A stretch of 64,000 nucleotides of DNA from Pseudomonas sp. GGS8 (lineage in GTDB: Bacteria > Pseudomonadota > Gammaproteobacteria > Pseudomonadales > Pseudomonadaceae), in the NCBI RefSeq assembly GCF_024168645.1, contig NZ_JALJWF010000001.1:4591501-4655500 (forward strand), in the 5' to 3' direction. Positions 48,380-58,101 of this stretch are shown in pieces (within the stretch, counting starts at the first letter, position 1; the number at the start of each line of letters is the position of its first letter). A model generated the notes under the pieces. The model was not told the DNA's origin. It searched no databases and worked only from the letters and a program-made list of their open reading frames with translations. The position numbers and the translations under genes are program-made.

Positions 48380-49228
48380 ATGCATCGCCGACCTTCCTTG
48401 TTTAAAGCGTGTTTTTTCCTGTTCGCGGCTTCGGCTGCTGTCATGGGTTTCGCCCAGGCAGCAGACAGCAAACTCGACAGTGTATTGGCCCGTGGGAAAT
48501 TGATCGTGGGCACGGGCAGTACCAATGCGCCGTGGCACTTCCAGGGAGCGGACGGCAAGTTGCAGGGTTTTGATATCGATATCGCGCGGATGGTGGCCAA
48601 GGGGTTGTTCAACGACCCGAGCAAGGTCGAGTTCGTGGTGCAGTCGTCCGATGCGCGGATTCCGAATCTGCTGACCGACAAGGTCGACATGAGTTGCCAG
48701 TTCATCACCGTGACCGCCAGCCGCGCCCAACAGGTGGCGTTCACGCTGCCGTACTACCGCGAAGGTGTCGGCTTGTTGCTGCCGGCCAACAGCAAGTACA
48801 AGGAAATCGACGATCTGAAAGCCGCCGGCGACGGCGTGACCGTGGCAGTGCTGCAGAACGTGTACGCCGAAGAACTGGTGCATCAGGCGCTGCCCAAGGC
48901 CAAGGTCGATCAGTACGACAGCGTGGACTTGATGTATCAGGCGGTGAACTCCGGCCGGGCCGACGCGGCGGCCACCGATCAGTCGTCGGTGAAATACCTG
49001 ATGGTGCAGAACCCTGGCCGTTATCGCAGCCCGACCTACGCCTGGAGCCCGCAGACCTACGCCTGTGCGGTCAAACGCGGCGACCAGGACTGGCTGAACT
49101 TCGTCAACACCGTGCTGCATGAAGGCATGACCGGCGTTGAATTCCCGACTTACGCAGCGTCGTTCAAGCAGTGGTTCGGTGTCGATCTGCCAACCCCCGC
49201 CATCGGTTTCCCCGTCGAATTCAAATGA
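48380..49228 (+). CDS. ABC transporter substrate-binding protein, polar amino acid type
   Basis: A 282-residue periplasmic protein with a signal peptide (residues 1-27, ending GFAQA). The mature part is the two-lobed fold of family 3 binding proteins: GKLIVGTGSTNAPWHFQGADGKLQGFDIDIA (partial: LQGFDIDIARMVAKG), SCQFITVTASRAQQVAFTLPYY and a SGRADAAATDQ segment. ATG at 48380 follows AGGAG. It is first in a probable operon of transporter, RidA, IclR, PLP enzyme and kinase genes. The downstream enzymes suggest an amino-sugar acid such as D-glucosaminate as ligand. Confidence 0.92.
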   Translation: MHRRPSLFKACFFLFAASAAVMGFAQAADSKLDSVLARGKLIVGTGSTNAPWHFQGADGKLQGFDIDIARMVAKGLFNDPSKVEFVVQSSDARIPNLLTDKVDMSCQFITVTASRAQQVAFTLPYYREGVGLLLPANSKYKEIDDLKAAGDGVTVAVLQNVYAEELVHQALPKAKVDQYDSVDLMYQAVNSGRADAAATDQSSVKYLMVQNPGRYRSPTYAWSPQTYACAVKRGDQDWLNFVNTVLHEGMTGVEFPTYAASFKQWFGVDLPTPAIGFPVEFK

Positions 49229-49280
49229 TCCCGTGAGAGCGGGGCGGTTATAAAGCGCCCCGCTCAAGGTACTGCTGACC

Positions 49281-49943
49281 ATGAACTATCAGTTGAATTT
49301 TGCCGCCGTGTGGCGCGACTTCGACACCTTGCTGGCGGGGCTCGGTCTGGGCCTTGAGCTGGCACTGGTGTCGATCGCCATCGGCTGTGTGATCGGCTTG
49401 CTGATGGCGTTTGCTTTGCTGTCGAAGCACCGCGCGTTGCGGGGGCTGGCGTCGGTGTATGTGACGGTGATCCGTAATACGCCGATTCTGGTGTTGATTC
49501 TGTTGATCTACTTCGCCTTGCCGAGCCTGGGTATTCGCCTGGACAAGATCCCCTCGTTCATCATCACCCTGTCGCTGTATGCCGGGGCGTACCTGACCGA
49601 AGTGTTTCGTGGCGGGCTGTTGAGCATTCCCAAGGGCCTACGTGAAGCCGGGTTGGCGATCGGCTTGGGCGAGTGGCAGGTCAAGGCGTACATCACCGTG
49701 CCGGTGATGCTGCGCAATGTGTTGCCGGCGCTGTCGAACAACTTCATTTCGCTGTTCAAGGACACCTCGCTGGCGGCGGCGATTGCCGTGCCGGAGCTGA
49801 CCTATTACGCGCGCAAGATCAATGTCGAGAGCTACCGGGTGATTGAAACCTGGCTGGTGACCACAGCGCTCTATGTTGCGGCCTGTTACCTCATTGCCAT
49901 GATGCTGCGTTACCTCGAGCAGCGTCTGGCGATTCGCCGATAG
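49281..49943 (+). CDS. ABC transporter permease 1, polar amino acid type
   Basis: A 220-residue inner-membrane permease with about five helices (LELALVSIAIGCVIGLLMAF, partial, to LYVAACYLIAMML). The EAA loop that contacts the ATPase is EAGLAIGLGEWQVKAYITVPVMLRNVLP (partial: EAGLAIGLGEWQ). RNTPILVLILLIYFALP is characteristic of histidine/glutamine-type permeases. It lies 52 bases after the binding protein and 8 bases before the second permease. Confidence 0.94.
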   Translation: MNYQLNFAAVWRDFDTLLAGLGLGLELALVSIAIGCVIGLLMAFALLSKHRALRGLASVYVTVIRNTPILVLILLIYFALPSLGIRLDKIPSFIITLSLYAGAYLTEVFRGGLLSIPKGLREAGLAIGLGEWQVKAYITVPVMLRNVLPALSNNFISLFKDTSLAAAIAVPELTYYARKINVESYRVIETWLVTTALYVAACYLIAMMLRYLEQRLAIRR

Positions 49944-49951
49944 GAGGCCCC

Positions 49952-50614
49952 ATGTACGAATCCCCCAGCTGGTTGCATGAGTTATGGGTGGCCCGGGATG
50001 TCCTGTGGCAGGGCTTCCTGACCAGTGTGCAGTGCTCGGGCCTGGCGATTTTGCTGGGCACGCTGGTCGGCATCGTCGCCGGCCTGGTACTCACCTACGG
50101 CACGTTCTGGATGCGCGCGCCGTTCCGGTTCTACGTCGACATCATTCGCGGCACGCCGGTGTTTGTATTGGTACTGGCCTGCTTCTACATGGCGCCGGCC
50201 CTGGGCTGGCAGATCAGCGCCTTCGGGGCTGGCACTTTGGGCCTGACGCTGTTTTGCGGTTCCCATGTCGCCGAGATCGTGCGCGGTGCGTTGCAAGCGC
50301 TGCCCAGCGGCCAGATGGAAGCGAGCAAGGCCATCGGCCTGACGTTTTACCAGGCGCTGGGTTATGTGTTGTTGCCCCAGGCGTTGCGGCAGATCTTGCC
50401 GACCTGGGTCAACTCGTCCACCGAGATCGTCAAGGCGTCGACCTTGTTGTCGGTGATCGGCGTCGCCGAGCTGCTGCTCAGCACCCAGCAGATCATCGCC
50501 CGGACCTTCATGACCCTGGAGTTTTACCTGTTCGCCGGATTGCTGTTTTTCGTCATCAACTACGCCATCGAATTACTCGGCCGGCACATTGAAAAGCGGG
50601 TGGCCTTGCCATGA
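49952..50614 (+). CDS. ABC transporter permease 2, polar amino acid type
   Basis: The second 220-residue membrane subunit, with [19 protein letters not shown] and the EAA loop [21 protein letters not shown] (partial). A heterodimer with permease 1 is expected. ATG follows AGGAGGCCCC, a strong ribosome site. Its stop overlaps the ATPase start by four bases. Confidence 0.94.
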   Translation: MYESPSWLHELWVARDVLWQGFLTSVQCSGLAILLGTLVGIVAGLVLTYGTFWMRAPFRFYVDIIRGTPVFVLVLACFYMAPALGWQISAFGAGTLGLTLFCGSHVAEIVRGALQALPSGQMEASKAIGLTFYQALGYVLLPQALRQILPTWVNSSTEIVKASTLLSVIGVAELLLSTQQIIARTFMTLEFYLFAGLLFFVINYAIELLGRHIEKRVALP

Positions 50615-51402
50615 CTCAAGCTCAAGTTTCGACCCAGAACCAGGCGCTGCTGGACATCCGTGGCCTGCACAAACAGTACGGCCAGCTCGAAGTGCTCAAG
50701 GGCGTCGACCTGACCATGCAGCGCGGCAATGTGGTCACGCTGATCGGCTCCAGCGGCTCGGGCAAGACCACGCTGTTGCGCTGCGTGAACATGCTCGAAG
50801 AGTTCCAGGGCGGGCAGATTCTGCTCGACGGTGAATCCATCGGCTATGACGAGGTTAACGGCAAGCGCGTACGCCACCCGGAAAAAGTCATCGCCCGCCA
50901 TCGCGCCATGACCGGCATGGCCTTCCAGCAATTCAATCTGTTCCCGCATCTCACTGCATTGCAGAACGTCACCCTCGGTTTACTCAAGGTGAAAAAACTG
51001 CACAAGGATGAGGCGGTGGCGCTGGCGGAAAAATGGCTGGAGCGGGTCGGCCTGCTGGAGCGCCGCGATCATTACCCCGGTCAGTTGTCCGGTGGTCAGC
51101 AACAGCGCGTGGCGATTGCCCGGGCGATTGCGATGAACCCGAGCCTGATGCTGTTCGATGAAGTCACCTCGGCCCTCGATCCGGAACTGGTGGGCGAAGT
51201 GCTGAACGTGATCAAGGGCCTGGCCGAAGACGGCATGACCATGTTGCTGGTGACCCACGAAATGCGTTTTGCCTTCGAGGTCTCGGACAAGATCGTGTTC
51301 ATGAATCAGGGGCGGATCGAAGAGCAGGGGCCGCCCAAGGAACTGTTCGAGCGCCCGCAGTCGCCGCGACTGGCGGAATTTCTCAAGAGCACCCGCTTTT
51401 AA
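50611..51402 (+). CDS. ABC transporter ATP-binding protein, polar amino acid type
   Basis: A 263-residue ATPase subunit with Walker [11 protein letters not shown]-loop [16 protein letters not shown], signature [16 protein letters not shown], Walker [15 protein letters not shown] and the switch histidine in [16 protein letters not shown]. Two copies should drive the permease pair. The pattern is that of GlnQ/HisP-type ATPases. Confidence 0.96.
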   Translation: MTQAQVSTQNQALLDIRGLHKQYGQLEVLKGVDLTMQRGNVVTLIGSSGSGKTTLLRCVNMLEEFQGGQILLDGESIGYDEVNGKRVRHPEKVIARHRAMTGMAFQQFNLFPHLTALQNVTLGLLKVKKLHKDEAVALAEKWLERVGLLERRDHYPGQLSGGQQQRVAIARAIAMNPSLMLFDEVTSALDPELVGEVLNVIKGLAEDGMTMLLVTHEMRFAFEVSDKIVFMNQGRIEEQGPPKELFERPQSPRLAEFLKSTRF

Positions 51403-51432
51403 GCTTTCATTTTTTAATCAGGAGAAACACCC

Positions 51433-51822
51433 ATGAGCATTACTCGTTACGGCACCGGCAGCACCGCCGGTGGCGGCCAGCCCCGTCCTTTCGCCCGCGC
51501 CGTCGAAGCCGATGGCTGGCTGCACGTGTCCGGGCAGGTGCCGGCGGTGGATGGTGAAATCATCGTGGGCGGGATTGTCGAGCAGACTCACCAGACCATG
51601 AAAAACCTGATCGCGATTCTGGAAGAGGCCGGTTACGGGCTCGAAGACGTGGTGCGCACGGGCGTGTGGCTGGAAGACCCGCGGGACTTCTGGAGTTTCA
51701 ACAAGGTGTTCTCCGAGTACTTCAAAAGCGAACACGCCCCGGCCCGGGCCTGCGTGCAGGCGAACATGATGGTCGATTGCAAGGTCGAGATTGACTGCAT
51801 TGCGTACAAGAAAAAGGCCTGA
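51433..51822 (+). CDS. RidA-family enamine/imine deaminase
   Basis: A 129-residue protein of the RidA (YjgF/YER057c) family: WLHVSGQVPAVDGEIIVGG (partial), GYGLEDVVRTGVWLEDP and the APARACVQA stretch with the conserved arginine. RidA enzymes hydrolyse reactive enamine/imine intermediates released by PLP dehydratases. That fits the PLP enzyme two genes on. ATG follows AGGAGAAAC, 30 bases after the ATPase gene. Confidence 0.93.
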   Translation: MSITRYGTGSTAGGGQPRPFARAVEADGWLHVSGQVPAVDGEIIVGGIVEQTHQTMKNLIAILEEAGYGLEDVVRTGVWLEDPRDFWSFNKVFSEYFKSEHAPARACVQANMMVDCKVEIDCIAYKKKA

Positions 51823-51835
51823 ACCGCGGCGCGCC

Positions 51836-51935
51836 CATCGCGGGCAAGCCACGCTCCCACAGGGATTGATGATGTGCCTGCAATCTGTGGCAGCACATGG
51901 AACCCTGTGGGAGCGGTCTTGCCCGCGAAGCGGCC
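51836..51935. repeat. REPIN, GCGGGCAAGCC type
   Basis: ATCGCGGGCAAGCCACGCTCCC and GGGAGCGGTCTTGCCCGCGAA form inverted arms around a short centre, within the gap before the IclR gene. Confidence 0.88.
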
Positions 51936-51992
51936 TAACGGTCGCCACCGCACTCTGGGTAAACTCCCGGCACTTTGAATGGGACCACTGAT

Positions 51993-52757
51993 ATGACCGA
52001 AGACACCATCAAGCGCCGGGCTCGCGGTCTGGACCGGGCGTTCGACATCCTCGATTTCCTCAAGGAAATCGGCCAGCCCTTGCGCCCGAACGAAATCGCC
52101 AGCGGCATCGGCAGCCCGAAATCCACGGTCTACGAACTGGTCGCGTCCTTGTTGGAGCGGCGCATCCTCGAGTCCGTAGGCAAGGACGGTCACGTCTACC
52201 TCGGCCGTCAACTGTACTTCCTCGGGCAGGCGCATTTGCGCCATTTCGACCTGTCTCGCGAGGCCGATCATGCCTTGCAGGAGATCGTCAGCCAGACCCG
52301 TGAAACTGCGCAGATGTGCCTGCTCAACGGTCGCAAATACACCGTGGCATTGATGAAAGAGGGTGAGCGGCATTTCCGCATTTCCTCGGACATCGGCGAA
52401 AACGCGCCGATCCCCTGGACCGCTTCCGGGCGGCTGCTGCTGGCGCACCTGAGCGATCAGCAAATCGTCGATTTGATCGACCCCGACGACTTCATCCTGC
52501 CCGACGGCGAGCGTCTGCCGCTGGAGCAGTTTCTCCAGGAGATTCGCCAGGCTGCCATCGACGGATTCTTTTCCTTCGACAGCGTCGCCGACACCTTCAC
52601 CCATTGCTTCGCCGCCCCGGTCAAAGACCCGAACGGCATCGCCATCGCAACCCTGTGCATCGTCGCCCCACGGGCCGATGCGAAGAACAATTACAACGAC
52701 TATCGCCGGGTACTGATCGACAGCGCCAACAGCCTCGCCCGGCGTATCAACGAATAA
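51993..52757 (+). CDS. IclR-family transcriptional regulator
   Basis: A 254-residue regulator. Residues about 10-75 are the winged helix (LDRAFDILDFLKEIGQPLRPNEIASGIG, partial: NEIASGIGSPKSTVYELV). From about residue 85 runs the GAF-like IclR effector domain, with IPWTASGRLLLAHLSDQQ and the end AAPVKDPNGIAIATLCI (partial). ATG at 51993 is the family-consistent start, with GGGA upstream. Its place within the cluster and the palindrome before the transporter operon suggest it controls the whole set in response to a sugar-acid intermediate. Confidence 0.93.
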   Translation: MTEDTIKRRARGLDRAFDILDFLKEIGQPLRPNEIASGIGSPKSTVYELVASLLERRILESVGKDGHVYLGRQLYFLGQAHLRHFDLSREADHALQEIVSQTRETAQMCLLNGRKYTVALMKEGERHFRISSDIGENAPIPWTASGRLLLAHLSDQQIVDLIDPDDFILPDGERLPLEQFLQEIRQAAIDGFFSFDSVADTFTHCFAAPVKDPNGIAIATLCIVAPRADAKNNYNDYRRVLIDSANSLARRINE

Positions 52758-52796
52758 CAGCGGCTGTCTGCGGCCGCGTGTGTGAGGAGATCGACC

Positions 52797-54014
52797 ATGT
52801 CTACTGCCATCAATACCGCCGCCGTGGAAAAGGGCGCCGCCCAGACCGGCGCCAACCTGGTGCGTGACGTCAGCCTGCCGGCGCTGGTGCTGCACCGCGA
52901 CGCGCTGGAACACAACATTCGCTGGATGCAGGACTTTGTCAGCAACAGTGGTGCGGAACTGGCGCCCCACGGCAAAACCAGCATGACCCCGGCGCTGTTT
53001 CGTCGGCAACTGGCCGCCGGTGCCTGGGGTATCACTCTTGCCAGTGCCACGCAAACCCGCGCGGCTTACGCCCATGGTGTGCGTCGGGTGCTGATGGCCA
53101 ATCAACTGGTCGGCACACCGAACATGGCGCTGATCGCCGACCTGCTGGCAGATCCGACCTTTGATTTCTACTGCATGGTCGATCACCCGGATAACGTTGC
53201 CGACCTCGGCGCGTATTTCGCCTCGCGCGGCGTGCGCCTGAACGTGATGATCGAGTACGGCGTGGTCGGCGGTCGTTGCGGTTGCCGCACCGAAGCCGAA
53301 GTGCTGGCGCTGGCCAAGGCTATTGCCGCTCAACCGGCGCTGGCGCTGACCGGCATCGAGGGCTACGAAGGGGTGATTCACGGTGATCATGCGGTGAGCG
53401 GCATCCGCGAGTTCGCCGCCTCCCTGGTGCGTCTGGCCGTGCAGTTGCAGGACAGCGGCGCGTTCGCGATTGCCAAGCCGATCATCACCGCGTCGGGGTC
53501 GGCCTGGTACGACCTGATCGCCGAGTCGTTCGAAGCGCAGAATGCCGGCGCACGTTTCCTCAGCGTGCTGCGCCCCGGCAGTTACGTGGCCCATGACCAT
53601 GGCATCTACAAAGAAGCGCAATGCTGCGTGCTCGACCGTCGCAGTGACCTGCACGAAGGTTTGCGCCCGGCGCTGGAAGTCTGGGCGCATGTGCAGTCGT
53701 TGCCGGAGCCGGGTTTTGCGGTGATCGCCCTGGGCAAGCGCGACGTGGCCTACGACGCCGGTTTGCCGGTGCCGTTGCTGCGTTACAAGGCCGGCGTGGT
53801 GCCGGCGACCGGTGACGATGTGAGTGCCTGCAAGGTGACGGCGGTGATGGACCAACACGCCTTCATGACAGTGGCGCCGGGGGTTGAGTTGCGGGTGGGC
53901 GATATCATTTCGTTCGGAACTTCGCACCCGTGTTTGACGTTCGATAAGTGGCGCGTCGGGTGTCTGGTGGATGAGCAACTGAATGTCATCGAAACCATGG
54001 AAACCTGTTTCTAA
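52797..54014 (+). CDS. PLP-dependent dehydratase, D-threonine aldolase/D-glucosaminate dehydratase type
   Basis: A 405-residue enzyme with an alanine-racemase-type N-terminal barrel. The PLP lysine is probably in LAPHGKTSMTPALF near residue 61. The C-terminal domain has DQHAFMTV, VGDIISFGTSHPCLTFDKW (partial), whose His and following residues form the divalent-metal site of D-threonine aldolase/D-serine dehydratase-like enzymes. With a 2-keto-3-deoxygluconate kinase next, RidA nearby and a polar transporter, the most likely reaction is dehydration and deamination of D-glucosaminate to 2-keto-3-deoxygluconate. This is inference; another D-amino acid deaminase is possible. ATG at 52797 has GAGGAG before it. 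Confidence 0.85.
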   Translation: MSTAINTAAVEKGAAQTGANLVRDVSLPALVLHRDALEHNIRWMQDFVSNSGAELAPHGKTSMTPALFRRQLAAGAWGITLASATQTRAAYAHGVRRVLMANQLVGTPNMALIADLLADPTFDFYCMVDHPDNVADLGAYFASRGVRLNVMIEYGVVGGRCGCRTEAEVLALAKAIAAQPALALTGIEGYEGVIHGDHAVSGIREFAASLVRLAVQLQDSGAFAIAKPIITASGSAWYDLIAESFEAQNAGARFLSVLRPGSYVAHDHGIYKEAQCCVLDRRSDLHEGLRPALEVWAHVQSLPEPGFAVIALGKRDVAYDAGLPVPLLRYKAGVVPATGDDVSACKVTAVMDQHAFMTVAPGVELRVGDIISFGTSHPCLTFDKWRVGCLVDEQLNVIETMETCF

Positions 54015-54027
54015 GAGCCCCCACAAC

Positions 54028-54960
54028 ATGAACAACATCAGCCCTCTGGGCCCCAACATCCCGCGCATCGCCCTGATCGGCGAGTGCATGATCGAACTGC
54101 AGCAGCGCGCCGACGGCTCTCTGCAACAAAGCTTCGGCGGCGATACCCTGAACACCGCGGTCTATCTGGCCCGTGAATTGGGTGATGGCGGCGCGGTGGA
54201 TTACGTCACTGCCCTGGGCGATGACAGTTTCAGCGATGCGATGTGCCAGAGCTGGGCCAGCGAACACATCGGCCTGGGCATGGTCCAGCGTTTGCCCGGT
54301 CGTTTGCCCGGCCTGTATTGCATCCAGACCGATGCGGCCGGCGAGCGGCGTTTTCTCTACTGGCGCAATGAAGCGGCGGTGCGCGATTGCTTTACCACTC
54401 CGGCGGCCGCGCCGATCCTGGCGGCGCTGCCGGATTACGACGTGTTGTATTTCAGCGGCATCACCCTGGCGGTGCTCGGCGAGCAGGGCCGGGAGAAACT
54501 CCTGGACACCCTGATCGAAGCCCGACAGCGGGATGCGCGGATCGTGTTCGACAACAATTATCGACCACGCCTGTGGGCTTCGGTCGAGGACGCACGAGCG
54601 GCTTATCGCAAAGTGTTGCCCTATGTCGACCTGGCGTTGCTGACGGTTGAGGACGAGCAGGCATTGTTCCACTTTTCCGATTGCGCGGCGGTGTTTGCCG
54701 CTTACGAGCAGATGGGTACGCCCGAAGTGGTGCTCAAGCGCGGTGCCGAGGCGTGTCTGATTCGCTGTGACGGCGAGTCGTTCGAAGTGCCGGCGCAGGT
54801 GGTCGAACGGGTGGTGGACACCACAGCGGCGGGGGATTCGTTCAGTGCGGCGTATTTGGCTTGTCGGCTCAAGGGCGGTAGCCCGGTTGAGGCTGCCGAG
54901 GCGGGGCATCGGTTGGCGAGTCGGGTGATTCAAGTGCCTGGGGCACTGATCCCGAGATAA
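54028..54960 (+). CDS. kdgK: 2-dehydro-3-deoxygluconokinase (PfkB family)
   Basis: A 310-residue PfkB carbohydrate kinase. The N-terminal IALIGECMIELQQ and SFGGDTLNTAVYLAREL stretch, the middle VFDNNYRPRLWAS and the C-terminal VVDTTAAGDSFSAAYLA (catalytic Asp, anion hole) align well with E. coli KdgK, including VVLKRGAEACLI and VIQVPGALIPR at the end. It phosphorylates 2-keto-3-deoxygluconate to KDPG, which enters the Entner-Doudoroff pathway. ATG at 54028 matches family length; an upstream in-frame ATG at 53983 overlaps the previous gene. Confidence 0.93.
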   Translation: MNNISPLGPNIPRIALIGECMIELQQRADGSLQQSFGGDTLNTAVYLARELGDGGAVDYVTALGDDSFSDAMCQSWASEHIGLGMVQRLPGRLPGLYCIQTDAAGERRFLYWRNEAAVRDCFTTPAAAPILAALPDYDVLYFSGITLAVLGEQGREKLLDTLIEARQRDARIVFDNNYRPRLWASVEDARAAYRKVLPYVDLALLTVEDEQALFHFSDCAAVFAAYEQMGTPEVVLKRGAEACLIRCDGESFEVPAQVVERVVDTTAAGDSFSAAYLACRLKGGSPVEAAEAGHRLASRVIQVPGALIPR

Positions 54961-54990
54961 GGGGTGGATGGCCGCTTGCTGCGCCATCGG

Positions 54991-55082
54991 ATCGCGGGCA
55001 AGCCCGCTCCCACAGGGATTTATGAGTTACCCACGATTGCAGTCATATCACCGCACTCTGTGGGAGCGGGCTTGCCCGCGAT
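54991..55082. repeat. REPIN, GCGGGCAAGCCCGCTCC type
   Basis: ATCGCGGGCAAGCCCGCTCCCACAG and its inverted copy lie between the converging kdgK and PPIase genes. Confidence 0.92.
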
Positions 55083-55102
55083 GAGGCCCTGAAGCCAACC
55101 GA

Positions 55103-55378
55103 TCAATCCCGGTAAAACACCTGCACCAGGTGATACCCGAACTTGCTCTTGATCGGCCCATGCACCACCCGCAGTGGTTTTTTGAAGATCACCGCATCGA
55201 TCGCCCCGACCATCTGCCCGGGCCGTACTTCGCCAAGATCGCCGCCGCGCTTGCCGGACGGGCACGTGGAGTATTTCTTGGCCAGCACATCGAAGGCTTC
55301 GCCCTTGGCGATGCGTTGTTTGAGCTGCTCGGCTTCTTCCGAGGTTTTCACCAATATATGGCGGGCTTGGGCTTTCAT
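55103..55378 (-). CDS. ppiC: Parvulin-type peptidyl-prolyl isomerase
   Basis: A 91-residue single-domain parvulin, the size of E. coli PpiC. Family stretches are ARHILVKTSEEAEQL, FDVLAKKYSTCPSGKRGGDLGEVRPGQM (partial: CPSGKRGGDLGEV) and SKFGYHLVQV. It speeds cis-trans isomerisation of prolyl bonds in folding cytoplasmic proteins. There is no signal peptide. It is downstream of nothing obvious in its own direction. Confidence 0.96.
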   Translation of the reverse strand: MKAQARHILVKTSEEAEQLKQRIAKGEAFDVLAKKYSTCPSGKRGGDLGEVRPGQMVGAIDAVIFKKPLRVVHGPIKSKFGYHLVQVFYRD

Positions 55379-55443
55379 GGGCAGTACCTTGCAACGGTGG
55401 TGGCTATGTTGGTGCCAGCGGGGGCGCGCGATTATGCCTTAAC

Positions 55444-57981
55444 TCAGCCGGCTTGGCCGATCATCGTGCGAATCTTGTTGGCCAACAGGTCCATGGAAAA
55501 GGGTTTGGCCATCATGTCCATTCCTTCCTCCAGGAAGCCCTGGCGTTCGGCGGCTTTCTCGGCATAACCGGTAATGAACAGCACTTTGAGCTCTGGGCGG
55601 TGCTGACGAGCGATTTCCGCCAGTTGCCGACCGTTCATGCCCGGCAGCCCGACATCGGTCACCAGCAGATCGACCCGCAGGTCGGACTCCAGCAAGGGCA
55701 GGGCGCTCTGCGCATCTTCGGCTTCATGGGCGTGATAACCCAACGCTTTGAGCAGGTCGAGCACCAACATGCGCACCGCCGGATCGTCCTCCACCAACAC
55801 CACCGTTTCACCGGCAACCGCTGACGGTGCTTCACCGATGACCGGCAGCTGAGTGTGTTCCGGCAGGGCGACGTGCAACCGTGGCAAATACAGGCGAACG
55901 CTGGTGCCCTGGCCCGGTCGGCTGTGCAGGCTGACGTGCCCGCCCGATTGCTGGGCGAAACCATAGATCATCGATAACCCAAGGCCGGTGCCCTGGCCGA
56001 TGGGTTTGGTGGTGAAGAACGGATCGAAGGCCTTGGCCAGTACCGATGGGGTCATGCCGGCGCCGTTGTCGCTGACGGCAATCATCAGGTAATCCCCGGC
56101 CCTGACCGGCTCCAGCGGGGTGACGTCGCTGCCGTCGAGGTGAACATTGGCGGTTTCGATCAACAACTCGCCGCCATCGGGCATCGCATCCCGGGCATTG
56201 ATCACGAGGTTGAGCAAGGCGTTTTCCAGTTGGCTGACATCGGTACTGACCGGCCAGACCTCATCGGCCAGCTTCAGTTTGAGCTCGATGTGATCGCCCT
56301 TGGTCCGGCTGAGCAAGTCTTCCAGAGAGTGCACCAGCTGGTTGGCGTCCAGTGGCCTGCGATCCAGTGACTGACGCCGTGAGAATGCCAGCAACCGGTG
56401 GGTCAGGGCGGCGGCGCGATGGGCCGAGGACACCGCCGCTTCGGTGAAACGACCGATTTCGGCTGCGCGCCCGTCGGCGATGTAGCGTTGCATCAAATCG
56501 AGGCTGCCGATGATCCCGGTGAGCATGTTGTTGAAGTCATGGGCGATGCCGCCGGTGAGCTGGCCGACCGCCTCCATTTTCTGCGCATGACGCAAGGCGT
56601 CTTCGGCACGCTCACGCTCGAACATTTCGTTCTGCAGGCGCTGGTTGGCTTCGGCCAGTTGTTGGGTGCGGGCGCTCACGCGCTCTTCAAGGGTTTCGTT
56701 GAGGTTGCGCAGGGCCTCTTCGGTCTGTTTGCGCTCGGTCTCGTCGATCACGAAGATGTAGAAACCATTTACCGCGCCGTCCGCGCCGTGGCGTGGCAGG
56801 TAGTTCATCAGGGCCTGGCGGGTGCTGCCGTCGCGGTGGTCGGCGCTGATGCTGAAACAACAGGTCTTGCCTTTCAGCGCCTCGGCGATGTGTTCGGCGC
56901 GCAGGGCATAGGCCTCATCGCCCAGCACCTCACGAATGGTACGGCCGTAAAGTTCCTGGGGCGTCAAGCCATACCATTCCAGATAGGCGGCGTTGTTCAG
57001 GCGAAAGCGTTCTTCGCGGTCCACGTAGCCGATCAGAATCGGCATGGCGTTGATGATCAGTTGCAGCTCAGTCTGACTTTGGCGCAAGGCCTGTTCGATG
57101 TGTTTGCGTTCGGTCAGGTCCAGCGCGGCACCGAGGAAACGGATCGGCCGGCCATGGTGGTCCTTGTAGCAACGGCCCCGGGCAAACACCCAGCGCAATT
57201 GCCCGTCGGCTTGCAGCAAGCGATATTCCTCGGCGTACTCGCTGCCATGGGTGATGCAGTGCTTGATGCTGCGGGCGATCATGGCCCGGTCTTCCGGGTG
57301 CACGCCGTGGAGGTATTCGCTGATCGGCAACTGGCTGGCCATGGCCGGATCGACGCCATGCAATTGCGCGAAGTGGGCATCGGCGATGAAACGGTCTTCG
57401 GCAATGTCCCAGTCCCAGGTGCCGACGGCATCGGTGGCGGCCAGCGCCAGTTGCAGACGCTGTTCGGTTTCTTGCTGGGCCTTGAGGCTGGCGGCGGAGC
57501 GTTGTTCCAGTTCGAGGGCGATACGCCGGCGTTCGTTGGTTTCGATGGCCGTGACCAGAATCCCGGCGACTTCGGCGCTTTCGTTGCGAATGGGGCTGTA
57601 GGTCAAGTCCAGCCAGAAGTCGGAATCCTGACCGTCGCGCTGCAAGGTGAAGCGCTGCTCGCTGTAGGTCCGCACCTGTCCCTGTAGGACGGCGCTGTAA
57701 ATCGGGTCGGTAAAGTCTTTGAGTTCCGGCCAGATCTGGTGCGTCGGTTGTCCGAAAGCGTGAGGGTGCTTGCTGCCGGCGAGGAAGGCGAAGCCGTCGT
57801 TGTAGATCTGCGTGAGCTGCGGGCCCCATAGCAACAACATCGGCATTGGCGAGTGGATCACAATGTCCACCGCGGTGCGCAGGCTCTGCGGCCAGTTCTC
57901 GGCGGCGCCCAGCGGGTTGTTTGTCCAGTCCAGTCGGGCGATCAAGGCCTGGGCATCGCTGGCGGTCGGTGGTGCGTTCAT
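55444..57981 (-). CDS. Hybrid sensor histidine kinase with three PAS domains
   Basis: An 845-residue cytoplasmic sensor without membrane segments. Three PAS-like domains lie at about 20-150, 175-293 and 303-420, followed by a coiled coil (about 420-470). The HisKA domain has phospho-acceptor H481 in [13 protein letters not shown]. The ATPase domain has [17 protein letters not shown] and [11 protein letters not shown] receiver domain at about 725-840 has phospho-acceptor D776 in [10 protein letters not shown] and the Lys in AKPFS. It should sense an internal signal such as redox or light-like cues through PAS and pass phosphate internally. No partner regulator gene is adjacent. Confidence 0.94.
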   Translation of the reverse strand: MNAPPTASDAQALIARLDWTNNPLGAAENWPQSLRTAVDIVIHSPMPMLLLWGPQLTQIYNDGFAFLAGSKHPHAFGQPTHQIWPELKDFTDPIYSAVLQGQVRTYSEQRFTLQRDGQDSDFWLDLTYSPIRNESAEVAGILVTAIETNERRRIALELEQRSAASLKAQQETEQRLQLALAATDAVGTWDWDIAEDRFIADAHFAQLHGVDPAMASQLPISEYLHGVHPEDRAMIARSIKHCITHGSEYAEEYRLLQADGQLRWVFARGRCYKDHHGRPIRFLGAALDLTERKHIEQALRQSQTELQLIINAMPILIGYVDREERFRLNNAAYLEWYGLTPQELYGRTIREVLGDEAYALRAEHIAEALKGKTCCFSISADHRDGSTRQALMNYLPRHGADGAVNGFYIFVIDETERKQTEEALRNLNETLEERVSARTQQLAEANQRLQNEMFERERAEDALRHAQKMEAVGQLTGGIAHDFNNMLTGIIGSLDLMQRYIADGRAAEIGRFTEAAVSSAHRAAALTHRLLAFSRRQSLDRRPLDANQLVHSLEDLLSRTKGDHIELKLKLADEVWPVSTDVSQLENALLNLVINARDAMPDGGELLIETANVHLDGSDVTPLEPVRAGDYLMIAVSDNGAGMTPSVLAKAFDPFFTTKPIGQGTGLGLSMIYGFAQQSGGHVSLHSRPGQGTSVRLYLPRLHVALPEHTQLPVIGEAPSAVAGETVVLVEDDPAVRMLVLDLLKALGYHAHEAEDAQSALPLLESDLRVDLLVTDVGLPGMNGRQLAEIARQHRPELKVLFITGYAEKAAERQGFLEEGMDMMAKPFSMDLLANKIRTMIGQAG

Positions 57982-58101
57982 CTACATGTCCTGCGCGAGA
58001 GTCAGTGTGGCGGCGTCTACTATCCTTGCAAGGCGGTAGACGCTGGATGACCCGCATGGGGTCATTTTTTTTCATTGAATGCTTCGCGGGTGCTTTTTGC
58101 C

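Noticed and set aside
51633..54155. 840-residue open frame opposite RidA, IclR and the PLP enzyme
   Set aside because: Crosses three real genes on the other strand; a GC-rich shadow.
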